Made by a program: the position numbers and the translations under genes. A stretch of 41,870 bases of DNA from a virus. Every line of letters begins with the position of its first letter. The stretch's first letter is position 1. The stretch covers positions 1 to 41,870 of IMG/VR virus record IMGVR_UViG_3300030090_004264; one strand, given 5' to 3'. Of the stretch, positions 7,011 to 15,621 are shown piece after piece. The notes beneath the pieces are model-generated. The model did no database searches. It was not told where the DNA came from and saw only the letters and a program-made list of their open reading frames with translations.

Positions 7011-7230
7011 GTTTTTTTGCTGTTTTCTTTAAAATTTTAGGTGGATTGTCTTTAAGTTCTTTAAAAGCTTTCTCAACGGACATTTTTCCCCCATTTGCCC
7101 TCATTTGTACGACATTTTTCATTAAACTGCTCATGTAATTCGCAGGTGTAAGCCTTTTTTTACGACTTTGTTTTTTTACAAGCTGTTGTAGCTGTTGAAT
7201 TTGTTGTCTTGTGAGCTTTTGTTGTACCAT
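6931..7230 (-). CDS. 99-aa Lys/Gln-rich protein, unknown
   Basis: Begins with a Gln-rich helix (RQQIQQLQQLVKKQ) and ends in a very basic tail (KKTAKKHGKKRAQKQKVAIA). The central part has SSLMKNVVQMRANGGKMSVE. Its ATG shares one base with the portal stop (TAATG), so it is translated by coupling with portal. Position next to portal and a Lys-rich tail suggest a head-interior or DNA-binding protein; nothing more can be said. Confidence 0.6.
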   Translation of the reverse strand: MVQQKLTRQQIQQLQQLVKKQSRKKRLTPANYMSSLMKNVVQMRANGGKMSVEKAFKELKDNPPKILKKTAKKHGKKRAQKQKVAIALSKAGKTRSKRT

Positions 7231-9608
7231 TACCCCTGTCTCCTCTTTAATTGATCACGTGTTATTGCCATTTTTTGCCTGTATTCAGTCATGTCTTCGC
7301 TCGATTGTATCTTTTTTTCTGTCAAGTCTCTATCTTGTTTTAATTTTTCCTGATCTAACTGAAATTGCATCATTGACTCTTGTGCTTTACGTTGTATTTC
7401 TGCACCGCGAAGCTCAAGTTCTTTATTTTTAAGTTCAACAATAGGGTCTTGACCTTGTTGCGTTAATCCTTCTTGTTCCTCTTGCACCATTTTATTTGTT
7501 AAAACCGCAATAATTTGTGCAATTTGATTTTCAGCTTCATTTTGAATTTGTTGTAATATTTGTGGTGGGACCTGACCACCCATTTGTTGTGCAATTTGCA
7601 TCAACTGTTGTTGAACAACTGCTTGTATCTGAGCTCTTGCAGCAAGTGCAATATGTTCTGACACATGACCTTGTAGTATTGCAAGGATCGCTACTTGTGA
7701 TTTAACTAAAACAGATGAGGCGAAAGATCTATGTGCCTCAATGTGAGCATCATGATTTTGTTGAATGAAAGCTTGTAGCTGTGCTCCTTTCAGTGCCTTT
7801 GCGTTTTCTACACCAGGGTCTTCTGGCATTGGTTGACCAGGAACTGGTAATATGTTTTCAATCTGTTGAACACCTAAAGCCTCATACATTCTTCGATACG
7901 CTTCATAAATGTTATGTATCTCAGGTTTACTTTGAGCTAATTGTAACTGCATTTGTGCCATCGTTACCCTTTGTGAAACTGAAAAGATATTTGGATCTGA
8001 AACAGGTAACACATCAACTTTTTGATCAAAGTCCATTGCTTTGACAAAAGCGTCTCCGCCTGCAACATTGTATGGATACATAGGTGGTAAGTAAGTTGCA
8101 AAAACTTTCGATAATAATTTAAATTCTATTCTTTGAGCATAATGTAATCTTTTATGAATCGCTGACATGACCTTGGTGCCACGCTCTAATAATGCCATAG
8201 TTGTACCAACAGGCATTTCTGTAGAACCACCCTCTGCTATTTTCATGTCTGCTATGGAGGCAAATCTTCGACCTGCGTCGACGCAGAATCCTAAAAGATT
8301 AAATAGTGTTGCAGAAGGCTCCTTGTAAGGAAGAGGTAATAATGAATCTCTTAATATTCCGTTAGGCGCATCAACATCTCTAAACTCTCCTGGTTGTAGA
8401 GGTTGATCATCGTCCCTTATTCTGAAACCACGAGACTTGAACCCAGCAGGTAAATTTGACAATGTTCCTGAATCAAGCAATTGACGAAGAGCAGCAGTTG
8501 CAGTTCGTGTAAGACCACCCAACATGTGAATAAGACCAAAGCCATAGAAACCAAGACCGGGTAAGAATTTGTAATGAACGAAATATTGAATTTTTTTCTT
8601 AAGCGGATCAGACTTATTATAATTTCTATAAATAGATAATATTTTTCCAGAACCTTCATCGATAGTGACAATATACGGTACTTTAATGCCTGACTCTTCT
8701 TCAAAACCTTTTAAGTCTAACAAGACGTGCATCTCTAATAAAGTATAATCTTGATAAGTTTCTTCTTTTTTTGTTCCCTCTAAATCATCATACTTTTCTT
8801 GAATGTCATCCTCAGCGTCATAAGGGTTGATTGAAACGTCTCTATAAAATCCAGACACTTGTTGTTTCTTAACTTCATTCTCTGTCATTTTAACAACATG
8901 AGTTACTCGCTCTGCGGATTCAAGATCTGATGTCATGTACGGAACTACGAGATCTTCAGCAGCTATAAACTTTGAAACAGCCCTAGCCATGCCTCCGTCA
9001 TAATAAATTTTTTTAAATGCAGATCCTGCTAATGGTAAATGAAATAACATTTGATCTAACTCAGGATCGTATTCCTCCATTACATCAGAAATGTAATAGT
9101 TCATAAAATCTTTTACTCGCTCTGATTGTGCTTCTATTTGTGGAGTGCTTGCTCCGATAATTTGAGTTTTTACTGGGCCACCGGCAGGTAATAATTCTTT
9201 ATAAGACTGCGCTTGAAATTGAACAACGGACTCTGATAACAATGGATGATAAACTCCACTGGCTCCAGCAAAAGGTCTGGTTCTTTCTTCATACTTAAAT
9301 CCAAGTAAGTCTAAACCCTTAGTATATCCTGTCTCCCATTCTTCACGAGAACTTTTGTCAGTGTTGTAGTCTGATTGCAAATCGTTTGACAAATTTTCTA
9401 AATCATTGTCATCTAAAAATTCTGCTAAGTTTGCACCAAAAGAAAGACTCTCTTGTGCTTCCTCCTCTGGATTAACTACGACGCTTCCGTCATCCTCTTC
9501 TAAAAATTTTCCATCAGGATTCTCTCCTTGTAAATTTATTTCTTGTCCAACTTTTTCTATTTGTAATTCTTCAGCTGGATTAATCGCTTTGTCTATATTA
9601 TCAACCAT
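7230..9608 (-). CDS. Portal protein (head-tail connector)
   Basis: A 792-residue protein. The acidic N-terminus (1-85) is followed by the portal body from about 90: RTRPFAGASGVYHPLLSESV, FHLPLAGSAFKKIYYD, INPYDAEDD, FLPGLGFYGFGLIHMLGGL, a crown/stem-like region with LLDSGTLSNLPAGFKS, and MPVGTTMALLERGTKVMSAI. The last 170 residues are a long Gln-rich coiled-coil barrel-like tail (AQIQAVVQQQLMQIAQQMGG and on), as in P22-type and marine podovirus portals. It forms the dodecameric ring for DNA entry and exit. The start overlaps the 891-aa gene by 8 bases. Gene order terL, 891-aa, portal, scaffold, capsid supports it. Confidence 0.9.
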   Translation of the reverse strand: MVDNIDKAINPAEELQIEKVGQEINLQGENPDGKFLEEDDGSVVVNPEEEAQESLSFGANLAEFLDDNDLENLSNDLQSDYNTDKSSREEWETGYTKGLDLLGFKYEERTRPFAGASGVYHPLLSESVVQFQAQSYKELLPAGGPVKTQIIGASTPQIEAQSERVKDFMNYYISDVMEEYDPELDQMLFHLPLAGSAFKKIYYDGGMARAVSKFIAAEDLVVPYMTSDLESAERVTHVVKMTENEVKKQQVSGFYRDVSINPYDAEDDIQEKYDDLEGTKKEETYQDYTLLEMHVLLDLKGFEEESGIKVPYIVTIDEGSGKILSIYRNYNKSDPLKKKIQYFVHYKFLPGLGFYGFGLIHMLGGLTRTATAALRQLLDSGTLSNLPAGFKSRGFRIRDDDQPLQPGEFRDVDAPNGILRDSLLPLPYKEPSATLFNLLGFCVDAGRRFASIADMKIAEGGSTEMPVGTTMALLERGTKVMSAIHKRLHYAQRIEFKLLSKVFATYLPPMYPYNVAGGDAFVKAMDFDQKVDVLPVSDPNIFSVSQRVTMAQMQLQLAQSKPEIHNIYEAYRRMYEALGVQQIENILPVPGQPMPEDPGVENAKALKGAQLQAFIQQNHDAHIEAHRSFASSVLVKSQVAILAILQGHVSEHIALAARAQIQAVVQQQLMQIAQQMGGQVPPQILQQIQNEAENQIAQIIAVLTNKMVQEEQEGLTQQGQDPIVELKNKELELRGAEIQRKAQESMMQFQLDQEKLKQDRDLTEKKIQSSEDMTEYRQKMAITRDQLKRRQG

Positions 9609-12276
9609 TTATGACCTCATCTAACGAAACTAAACTAGAGCTCCATACTTGTCCACCACTTTTACGTTCGACGTAATTTGATAGAATGTTCTCTATGATT
9701 TCTTCTTTGTTATCTCCTTGGATAGAGTCTATCATAGGTTTAAGATCAATAAACCCCCAGCCCTCTCTTATTCCAGGATTAGCTCTGTCAAATCTTCTGC
9801 CCTCCTCAGGAAAATAAGAATTATCAATAGGAGATAAAAATCTATCATTCTCATCTTTTGCACCTTGCTCATAAAGAACAGGAGCTACAAAATCCTCTCC
9901 ATAAATCATGTTACCTAGTTTACTTATCTTATCAACAACGACCTCTGCAGCTCGGTACATATGGTTTTCTTTAGTTTGTTTTGAGCTTCCGTAAAAATCA
10001 AACATACCTTGAGTTTGCTGTGGTGAGTGATGTGTTGCAAGAGCGCTATCATGATCTGCATAATTTGCTGGATCACTTTCTCTAGCGAATTGTATCTGTG
10101 TGCTAACCTCTCCAGGCACCCATGATACTTTATCAACTCCTTGCCTCACTGAATCAAATATAAATTCATAGATAGCTTTTTCAGCATACTCTTGAGGACT
10201 ACCTACATAGGGTGTTACTCTACTACTTGCACCCTCTACATTTTCAGTTCGTATTCTATCACCTTTAAATAAATTCTCTCTAAACTCATTTAATTTTTTA
10301 ACATATTTTAAAAGTTCATCTGATCTTGTGTTTTTTTCTAAATATCGTTCAACATTAGCTGCTGGAATATTGTCAGTCATTATTGCATCCCCGCCAAAGT
10401 AAACATCTAAAAAAGCTTTCATCACAGGGCTACCTCCTGCAATAAATTCTGTGTCTTTAGCGTTTCGATATATTTTATATTGTGATGAATCAATTGTGGC
10501 AGGGTTAATAGTGCCACCAGCAGAGTTTTGATACTCTCCGTCAGGAGTTCTGACATAAACGAGTGAAGGATTGTCTTTATCTTGAAAAGCAAAATCAGTT
10601 CCTGCTCTCTCTTCGTCATAGCGCATCATTGAAAAAATTTGATCTAACATATCTTTTTCACCATCATTCAATTTAAAAAAGTTTTGTAAGTTAGGGAGTT
10701 TCTCGTTTGCAAATTTTAAATTTTTCTCTGTCAACTCTTCTCCCTTTAATGCTAAAGAAGGATCGTAGTATTTATTTGATTTTCTTATGTTCTCTTCATG
10801 ATCAGATTGAACTTCGATAAAATAATTAATTGGACCATTGTCACCGTTAAGTTGACCTGTGCGATAGTGAAAAGCATCTGTCATGTTAGGTAAAATAAGA
10901 TCACCCCTGTAATGTGTTCCGCCTGGAAGTTTTTCTTCAAGAGCTTCTCGTGGCAGACCTACCACACCTTGAACGTCATAGTTGGTTGTTCCTATAACTG
11001 CCATATTAGAATATGTCGGCTCTCTTTCTCCAGTAGGAATCGACATTCCTGTTTGCTCCACTGGGACAAGAGCGGTCATAACATTGCTGTTAAGGTTTCT
11101 AATTATTTCATTAGCTAGAGCTAAGTAATTAGCTCTTTGTTCTGGTATGCCCTGTTCTATACTATACTCGGGACTAGGAGCGTCTGCTCTTATTTGATCA
11201 AAGACAGTCTGTAATCTATTTTGAAACTCCCTACCCATAGCAGCTTGAAACTCTATTCTATCATTAACTGATATGTCCCCCTCATCTCGTTCCGATAAAA
11301 TTATAGAGTCTTTGAGATCTAAGAGATATTGATTAAGCTCAGGAAAATATTTACCAGTAAACTGGTTAGTTGAATAAGGTGCTAACTGTTCAATAGCCTC
11401 CTCCACTTGACTTAACAATGTTCCATAATTTGATTTAGCACCGCCAGTGCCTCTATCATATCTAGTTTTTCTTGTGTTAGGATCTAAAGCACCCCCCTCT
11501 TCAATTAATCCTAAGAGGTCTGTTTTAGTTATGGGTACGTCTGGGTTTTGTTTGTTCGCTCTTAACAATATAAATTCAAGACCTGAGGTTCTCAAACTTG
11601 CAGGGTCATAAAAATCTGCAAAGGGTGTGTTAGGGTGATTTTTTTTCATCTGCCTTAGATCATTGTAAACTTGTGTAGGTAGCTTGGCATAATCATCTGG
11701 CAACAAACTGATAAAAGCTTTTAAGTTACTGACACCTCCCCGGTTCTTATCAATGTTGTATAACTTGTCTTCATGAAATTGTTGAAGCTCTGATAGATTT
11801 CTTTTACCTGCTTCAAGATAATCTTGGTCACTGTAGACGGTGCCCATAAACTCAAATTGATTTCCTACCTTAGTTTCTGGATCGTCAAGTCCTGCTATGA
11901 ATTTAGTGGCTATCTCTTGTACGGTGGGGCCGTACGTTTGAATAGCTTTCTTTAACAAAAAATCTTTAACCACTCCAACAGGGTTTAGTCTTGTAAATTT
12001 TTTAAAAAGAGCTTTGTCTTTATTGATTTGTTCTGCGTTCTTTTTTCGAAACTCATTTATATTTTTTTGATCAGAGTTTAAAAAGTCACGAATAGTATCT
12101 AAGAAATTGCTTGCCTCTTCATCCGTGACTCCTTCTAAACGAGACTCTGCTATATCTCTTGCTGTTTTTTCTGCCTCTGAAAGTTCCTCACCTATCTGTT
12201 CTTGTTCCGGTGTCCGTGATTCAGGCCTAGAGTCTAAGAAGCTGACGATGTCTTTTAGTCTGTCAAAGATTGACAT
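9601..12276 (-). CDS. Large protein with polyvalent-protein (EIQSDWHQ-type) domain
   Basis: An 891-residue protein. A helical N-terminal 100 residues and a helical middle (about 150-400) precede a region matching the conserved core of phage large polyvalent proteins: AFHYRTGQLNG (469-477) and FIEVQSD (486-492), where family members have a vLfieEIQSDWHQ motif, then AEKAIYEFIFDSVRQGVDKVSWVPG (698-722; elsewhere ...aWtpG..Q.eRY), and GWGFIDLKPMI near 840-850. The Trp-His after QSD is replaced by His-Glu. No transmembrane part. Its place between TerL and portal and its size suggest a virion protein ejected into the cell. Family match is from memory of motifs; enzymatic activity is not known to me. 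Confidence 0.6.
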   Translation of the reverse strand: MSIFDRLKDIVSFLDSRPESRTPEQEQIGEELSEAEKTARDIAESRLEGVTDEEASNFLDTIRDFLNSDQKNINEFRKKNAEQINKDKALFKKFTRLNPVGVVKDFLLKKAIQTYGPTVQEIATKFIAGLDDPETKVGNQFEFMGTVYSDQDYLEAGKRNLSELQQFHEDKLYNIDKNRGGVSNLKAFISLLPDDYAKLPTQVYNDLRQMKKNHPNTPFADFYDPASLRTSGLEFILLRANKQNPDVPITKTDLLGLIEEGGALDPNTRKTRYDRGTGGAKSNYGTLLSQVEEAIEQLAPYSTNQFTGKYFPELNQYLLDLKDSIILSERDEGDISVNDRIEFQAAMGREFQNRLQTVFDQIRADAPSPEYSIEQGIPEQRANYLALANEIIRNLNSNVMTALVPVEQTGMSIPTGEREPTYSNMAVIGTTNYDVQGVVGLPREALEEKLPGGTHYRGDLILPNMTDAFHYRTGQLNGDNGPINYFIEVQSDHEENIRKSNKYYDPSLALKGEELTEKNLKFANEKLPNLQNFFKLNDGEKDMLDQIFSMMRYDEERAGTDFAFQDKDNPSLVYVRTPDGEYQNSAGGTINPATIDSSQYKIYRNAKDTEFIAGGSPVMKAFLDVYFGGDAIMTDNIPAANVERYLEKNTRSDELLKYVKKLNEFRENLFKGDRIRTENVEGASSRVTPYVGSPQEYAEKAIYEFIFDSVRQGVDKVSWVPGEVSTQIQFARESDPANYADHDSALATHHSPQQTQGMFDFYGSSKQTKENHMYRAAEVVVDKISKLGNMIYGEDFVAPVLYEQGAKDENDRFLSPIDNSYFPEEGRRFDRANPGIREGWGFIDLKPMIDSIQGDNKEEIIENILSNYVERKSGGQVWSSSLVSLDEVING

Positions 12277-13739
12277 TAATAATATTCCTCAGAGCTGTGG
12301 TTAACTGGTTCATCCTCAAAGTCATCAGCTAGCTCAATCCAACGACCCTGTCTAAATCTCATCAATGCTTGTGTCATGGAGTCAACTAAATCGTCGTGCT
12401 CACCGTAAGGAAAGGCAGCGCACTCTTCGATTACTTCTTCTGCCCAGACTTCATCTGGGGCCCATACTACACCAGACTGAAATAGTGGTGCTACAGCATT
12501 AACTCTGCTCAACTTATCATTGCCTTTAGAAGGTGTAAAGTTGATAACAGGAATACCACGCATACGAAGTTCTTGCGTTAACGGCATACCTGTGGCTTTT
12601 GCTTCAATGACCACGGACTCCGGTTCCCAATACTTGTAGCTGTCATATGCAATCTCTTTCATCTCAGGAAAGTCCCACCTGCCTTTTTTCATATCAAGCA
12701 AAATTATATTAGGTGTTTTTTCGTCAGGCATAAAGATACCCCATGTAGTGATAGCGGAATAGTCCGCCGTTTCTTTTTTACTAAATGCAGTATCATAAGA
12801 TTGTATCACGTGCATCAGACCAGGCATCTGTGACTTCTCCCACGTTTGCCACCACTCTCTTTTGATGATAGCTCCTTCTTCTGCTGTAGGATTTTGTTGC
12901 CACTGTGCATTCCATTTTGCAACAGAGATAGATGCTTTGACAGATTCTAATTCTTCTTTTTGCCAATACTCTGGCCACACAGGTTTATCGGAGGGTAAGA
13001 TCGCCGGAAACTCTATAATCTCCCATTGGTCCGCTTTCGGTTGTCCTTGAGCCTTGATCAGTTCTCCGGTGATGTCTTTTGTATTCCAACGAGTCATAAC
13101 AATCACAATAGCACCACCTGGCTGTAAACGCTGACGAGGACCAGAAGAATACCACTCCCACGCATTCTCTAACGCTGTAGCACTAAGTGCATCTTGTTCG
13201 GAGTGTGGGTCGTCGATAATTAATAGATCAGCACCACGACCGGTTATTGCTCCACCGACACCGGCAGAGAAGTATTCACCTCCGGCGTTTGTTTCCCAAC
13301 GACCTGCTGCCTTGGAGTCCGCCGATAATTCCATGCCTGGAAAAACGTTTTGATAATCTTGTGTGTCGATTAAGTTTCTGACTTTACGGCCAAAGCGTTG
13401 TGCTAATTCTGCCGTGTGTGATGTTTGAATGATCTTGAGTCGTGGTTCACGGCCCATCATCCATGCTGGAAATAAGAAAGACGCAAATTCAGATTTAGTG
13501 TGTCGTGGTGGCATATTAACAATAAGTCTCTTGATTTTCTTGGAAGCGATAGCTTCGAATTTTTTTGCAATAATTTTGTGGTGATTACCAGCAATAAACT
13601 CTGGCCATACAGTTCTAACAAACAATAAGAAATCCTCTTTCTGTTTGCCTTGTAACTCTAAAATTTTTTTTCTAAGTACGAGTTTCTTTAGGGCCTCTTC
13701 TTGTTCAAAAGGGGTTAGGCCCTCAATTTGCATTCCCAT
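12276..13739 (-). CDS. terL: Terminase large subunit
   Basis: A 487-residue DNA-packaging motor. ATPase: variant Walker A NMPPRHTKS (75-83), Walker B LLIIDD (172-177), coupling motif MTRWNTKD (215-222). RNase H-like nuclease: Asp316 in QSYDTAF, Asp326, Glu379 in VVIEA, and Asp449/450 in GEHDDLVDSM. This is the classical large-terminase layout at normal length. The ATG shares one base with the upstream side of the 891-aa stop region. No TerS is next to it: a good small-terminase candidate lies 2.7 kb upstream at 16430-16969, with nucleases, promoter repeats and two unknown genes between them. Confidence 0.95.
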   Translation of the reverse strand: MGMQIEGLTPFEQEEALKKLVLRKKILELQGKQKEDFLLFVRTVWPEFIAGNHHKIIAKKFEAIASKKIKRLIVNMPPRHTKSEFASFLFPAWMMGREPRLKIIQTSHTAELAQRFGRKVRNLIDTQDYQNVFPGMELSADSKAAGRWETNAGGEYFSAGVGGAITGRGADLLIIDDPHSEQDALSATALENAWEWYSSGPRQRLQPGGAIVIVMTRWNTKDITGELIKAQGQPKADQWEIIEFPAILPSDKPVWPEYWQKEELESVKASISVAKWNAQWQQNPTAEEGAIIKREWWQTWEKSQMPGLMHVIQSYDTAFSKKETADYSAITTWGIFMPDEKTPNIILLDMKKGRWDFPEMKEIAYDSYKYWEPESVVIEAKATGMPLTQELRMRGIPVINFTPSKGNDKLSRVNAVAPLFQSGVVWAPDEVWAEEVIEECAAFPYGEHDDLVDSMTQALMRFRQGRWIELADDFEDEPVNHSSEEYY

Positions 13740-13954
13740 TGAGTTTTTATATCAGATTGGGTCCCCTATTCAAAAGTATTTTGTGGAGGTTGTGTATGTG
13801 CAAATCTTGACTTCATGTTGCATTATAAAGCAACCGCGCAACACAAGGGGGTGCTGGGGGGAGATTTTAGATGGTCGAGTTTCGGAAATTTTTGGGACTA
13901 CTAGATATAGTATGTAGAAGTATAGCGAGGCACAAGATTGTGTGGGCTGGGCAT
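13740..13954 (-). other. Leader region upstream of terL
   Basis: No convincing gene. In the leftward direction it holds a TATAAT (plus-strand 13822-13827) flanked by GTTGC/GCAAC arms that would form an 18-bp dyad over the -10 position. No good -35 is seen. The dyad might be an operator on a terL promoter. The distal part near terL is GGGGACCC-containing but does not match the spaced promoter family at 14.9-15.7 kb. Confidence 0.35.
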
Positions 13955-13988
13955 AAAAAAACCACCACCTGTAAGAACAGGTGGTGGT
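13955..13988 (-). terminator. Strong Rho-independent terminator between the 97-aa gene and terL
   Basis: Leftward RNA forms a 12-bp perfect stem (ACCACCACCTGT at 13961-13972 pairs with 13977-13988) with a 4-base loop, followed by seven U. It begins 14 bases after the 97-aa gene stop. This should isolate the two-gene unit 14003-14700 from terL and the structural operon. Confidence 0.9.
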
Positions 13989-14002
13989 CACAGGTGCTGA
14001 TG

Positions 14003-14296
14003 CTACTGGCTATTTATTAAACTGTTTAGTTTTTCAATAACCCTAGATGAAACATCAGTTTGTTGATTAGTTGGTTTATTAGCCAAGACTGAAACCAAAA
14101 CCCTAGCCAAGTCTTGCTTTGACATTTGGTTATTGGTTAGCCAAGTTAATAGAACACTCTCAAGAGTATTAGAATAAACCCAACCAAGCAAATCACTTTG
14201 CCAATTAACATTAGTGTTATCATTTTGATTATCCATTTCTGTATTAGCATTTTGAGTTGGTAGGTTTAAGAGTTGTAATAAATTGTCGTTTGGCAT
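14003..14296 (-). CDS. 97-aa Asn/Gln-rich protein, unknown
   Basis: Asn- and Gln-rich N-terminal third (about 1-35) followed by a helical part: DLLGWVYSNTLESVLLTWLT and SKQDLARVLVSVLANK. The start overlaps the stop of the 134-aa gene (shared base). The pair lies between the spaced promoter repeats and a strong terminator, thus forms its own transcription unit. No homologue recognised. Base composition is unremarkable for this genome. Confidence 0.6.
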   Translation of the reverse strand: MPNDNLLQLLNLPTQNANTEMDNQNDNTNVNWQSDLLGWVYSNTLESVLLTWLTNNQMSKQDLARVLVSVLANKPTNQQTDVSSRVIEKLNSLINSQ

Positions 14297-14700
14297 TACA
14301 ACACCACCTTATCTTGATAGTTTGGTATTAAGTTCATAACATTAGAACGCAAGATTGAGTCTTTGCATTTTTTCTGTTGCTTAATACTTGAGATTAAAGG
14401 CTTTGGTGTAAACACATTAATAGTCTGTTCACTACCAAACATTTCTTTCATTTGGTCATCAGTAAAACCAAACTTCTCTTTAATGAAAGTAGTCATCTTA
14501 CTTTGAGATAAACCACCTTGTCTTTTCTTATGGGAAAACTGAAACTCATCACCCAATAAGAAACCATGATACTTGCCACTCATAAAGGCAAGTTCTTTAC
14601 GACAGCTTTCCTGCCATTCCTTAACAAAAATAGATTTAAGAATTGACAACCTTGCGTAGTCATCAATCTTATTTCTATCTTCTTTACTTATATTCTGCAT
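14296..14700 (-). CDS. 134-aa protein, unknown
   Basis: A soluble, mostly helical protein: SKEDRNKIDDYARLSILKSI and FVKEWQESCRKELAFMSG, then KYHGFLLGDEFQFSHKKRQG and TTFIKEKFGFTDDQMKEMFG. The basic, Gln-rich C-terminus (ISSIKQQKKCKD) might touch nucleic acid. First gene after the triple promoter repeats 14.90-15.11 kb, hence likely the direct target of that promoter type. A second packaging-related factor or a regulator are both possible; I do not recognise it. Confidence 0.6.
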   Translation of the reverse strand: MQNISKEDRNKIDDYARLSILKSIFVKEWQESCRKELAFMSGKYHGFLLGDEFQFSHKKRQGGLSQSKMTTFIKEKFGFTDDQMKEMFGSEQTINVFTPKPLISSIKQQKKCKDSILRSNVMNLIPNYQDKVVL

Positions 14701-14890
14701 ATTAGCATTCTCTCTTTCTATACTATTTAAAGTATGTTTCCATTATGCATATATCCTAACTAATTGGAACATTTAAATATAAGAAAAAAATCTTTTCTGT
14801 GGATAACTTTTTTTTAAAAAACAAGTTGTGCGAAGCACCCAAAATTTTTTTTTCTTGGTTTATAAAAAAGTTTTCCGCGCTCGCGGCTTT
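14701..14890. other. AT-rich non-coding leader with DnaA box
   Basis: The 190 bases upstream of the 134-aa gene contain no supportable gene. They are very AT-rich (T and A tracts at 14780-14870) and include a perfect DnaA-type 9-mer and two short GC-rich hairpins: GTGC-GAA-GCAC near 14828-14838, and CCGCG-CT-CGCGG at 14876-14887. The second would be at the 5' end of RNA made from the nearest promoter repeat. Confidence 0.5.
14798..14806 (-). promoter_or_regulatory. Consensus DnaA box
   Basis: The plus strand reads TGTGGATAA, the reverse complement of TTATCCACA, a perfect match to the bacterial DnaA box, in an extremely AT-rich tract. A single site, so it may be an origin element, a host-factor regulatory site, or chance. 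Confidence 0.4.
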
Positions 14891-14898
14891 CTTCTCCT

Positions 14899-14942
14899 AT
14901 ATTATAAGCAAAGCAAAGCGTGGGGTCAGACCTCTCGGATTT
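14899..14942 (-). promoter_or_regulatory. Spaced phage promoter-like repeat, copy 1
   Basis: Leftward element: AAATCC (14937-14942), 9 bases, GACCCC (14922-14927), exactly 17 bases, TAATAT (14899-14904). A TATAAT also overlaps the -10 in this copy. A short GC-rich hairpin (CCGCG-AG-CGCGG) lies about 11 bases downstream. It faces the 134-aa gene. One of five copies. Confidence 0.7.
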
Positions 14943-14990
14943 ATAAAGGATCTTTGATTCAGGAAAACCTGGGCTGCGAGCTCCCACCTT

Positions 14991-15034
14991 ACATTATAAA
15001 AATGGCGAATCGTGGGGTCAAACCAAGAGGATTT
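14991..15034 (-). promoter_or_regulatory. Spaced phage promoter-like repeat, copy 2
   Basis: Leftward: AAATCC (15029-15034), 9 bases, GACCCC (15014-15019), 17 bases, TAATGT (14991-14996), with TATAAT overlapping. Lies 92 bp upstream of copy 1 in the transcription direction. Confidence 0.68.
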
Positions 15035-15068
15035 AACCCAACTCCCGCTCGCGCCGGGAAAGATCTTT

Positions 15069-15112
15069 ATATTAATAGATTTGATTGACCTGGGGTCTGA
15101 CCTCAGGGATTT
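15069..15112 (-). promoter_or_regulatory. Spaced phage promoter-like repeat, copy 3
   Basis: Leftward: AAATCC (15107-15112), 9 bases, GACCCC (15092-15097), 17 bases, TAATAT (15069-15074), then AAAGATCTTT and a GC-rich inverted segment. Lies 78 bp upstream of copy 2. Confidence 0.7.
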
Positions 15113-15241
15113 CCAAGGATTTGACAGCGTCCGCCGCCTCATTGCCTAAGTAGAACAGGCAAAACAAAACAAAGACTGTCACCGCCTGGGGCCTGCTAGC
15201 CCCAAGCAACCAAAAAATTGCAGTAAATAAAAAAGCTTGGA

Positions 15242-15472
15242 TCAGCATTCTCGTCCCACTATTCCATCCGCTATGGTCTGCCGGATTCCATGACCGTGCC
15301 AGGGCTCCTGTTCAACCCTGAAACAGATATCACCTGTGGCATGGTCCTCCCACAAACGCACCTTTATGCACCCTTCCCAACTGGCTGCAGTTGTTCCGAT
15401 GCTGTGATGGCCTCTGGCCGTGGGCACTGTTCTTCGTGCTGATTCGTTAATTGTTCCGTAAAATTTGCTCAT
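15242..15472 (-). CDS. 76-aa conserved marine-phage protein, unknown
   Basis: The product has GRAPH-like segments MSKFYGTINESARRT, TTAASWEGCIKVRLWED and FRVEQEPWHGHG. The AASW-GC-V and EPWHG signature is one I recall in small proteins from many marine phages, always unannotated. It lies directly downstream of promoter repeats 4 and 5 and is flanked by copy 3. Neighbours are packaging and nuclease genes, but this does not define a role. GC-richer than the surrounding DNA. Confidence 0.65.
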   Translation of the reverse strand: MSKFYGTINESARRTVPTARGHHSIGTTAASWEGCIKVRLWEDHATGDICFRVEQEPWHGHGIRQTIADGIVGREC

Positions 15473-15576
15473 TTTTCTACCTTTCTATGTATATATATAG
15501 TCCCAACATTACCCAATGTCAAGAGCTAATGTCCAGAAAAATTCTTGGATGACCGCGAGCGCCGGGGAACTTCTTT

Positions 15577-15621
15577 ATATTAACGAGCCGGCAAACAGTG
15601 GGGTCCAAATCCTAGGGATTT
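15577..15621 (-). promoter_or_regulatory. Spaced phage promoter-like repeat, copy 4
   Basis: Leftward: AAATCC (15616-15621), 10 bases, GACCCC (15600-15605), 17 bases, TAATAT (15577-15582), AAAG, then a GC-rich inverted segment (CCGGCGCTCGCGG). It points at the 76-aa gene and overlaps the stop of the upstream nuclease gene. Confidence 0.7.

Noticed and set aside
13770-13991. 73-codon leftward frame upstream of terL
   Set aside because: It covers the strong terminator and a likely promoter region, has unnatural composition and no ribosome site.
14816-14880. Terminator-like hairpins with T tracts upstream of the 134-aa gene
   Set aside because: Stems are only 4-5 bp and the T tracts are not adjacent to the stems.
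14897-15142. 81-codon leftward open frame in the non-coding region
   Set aside because: It lies entirely over promoter-repeat copies 1-3; its amino acids only reflect the repeated boxes, and it has no ribosome site.
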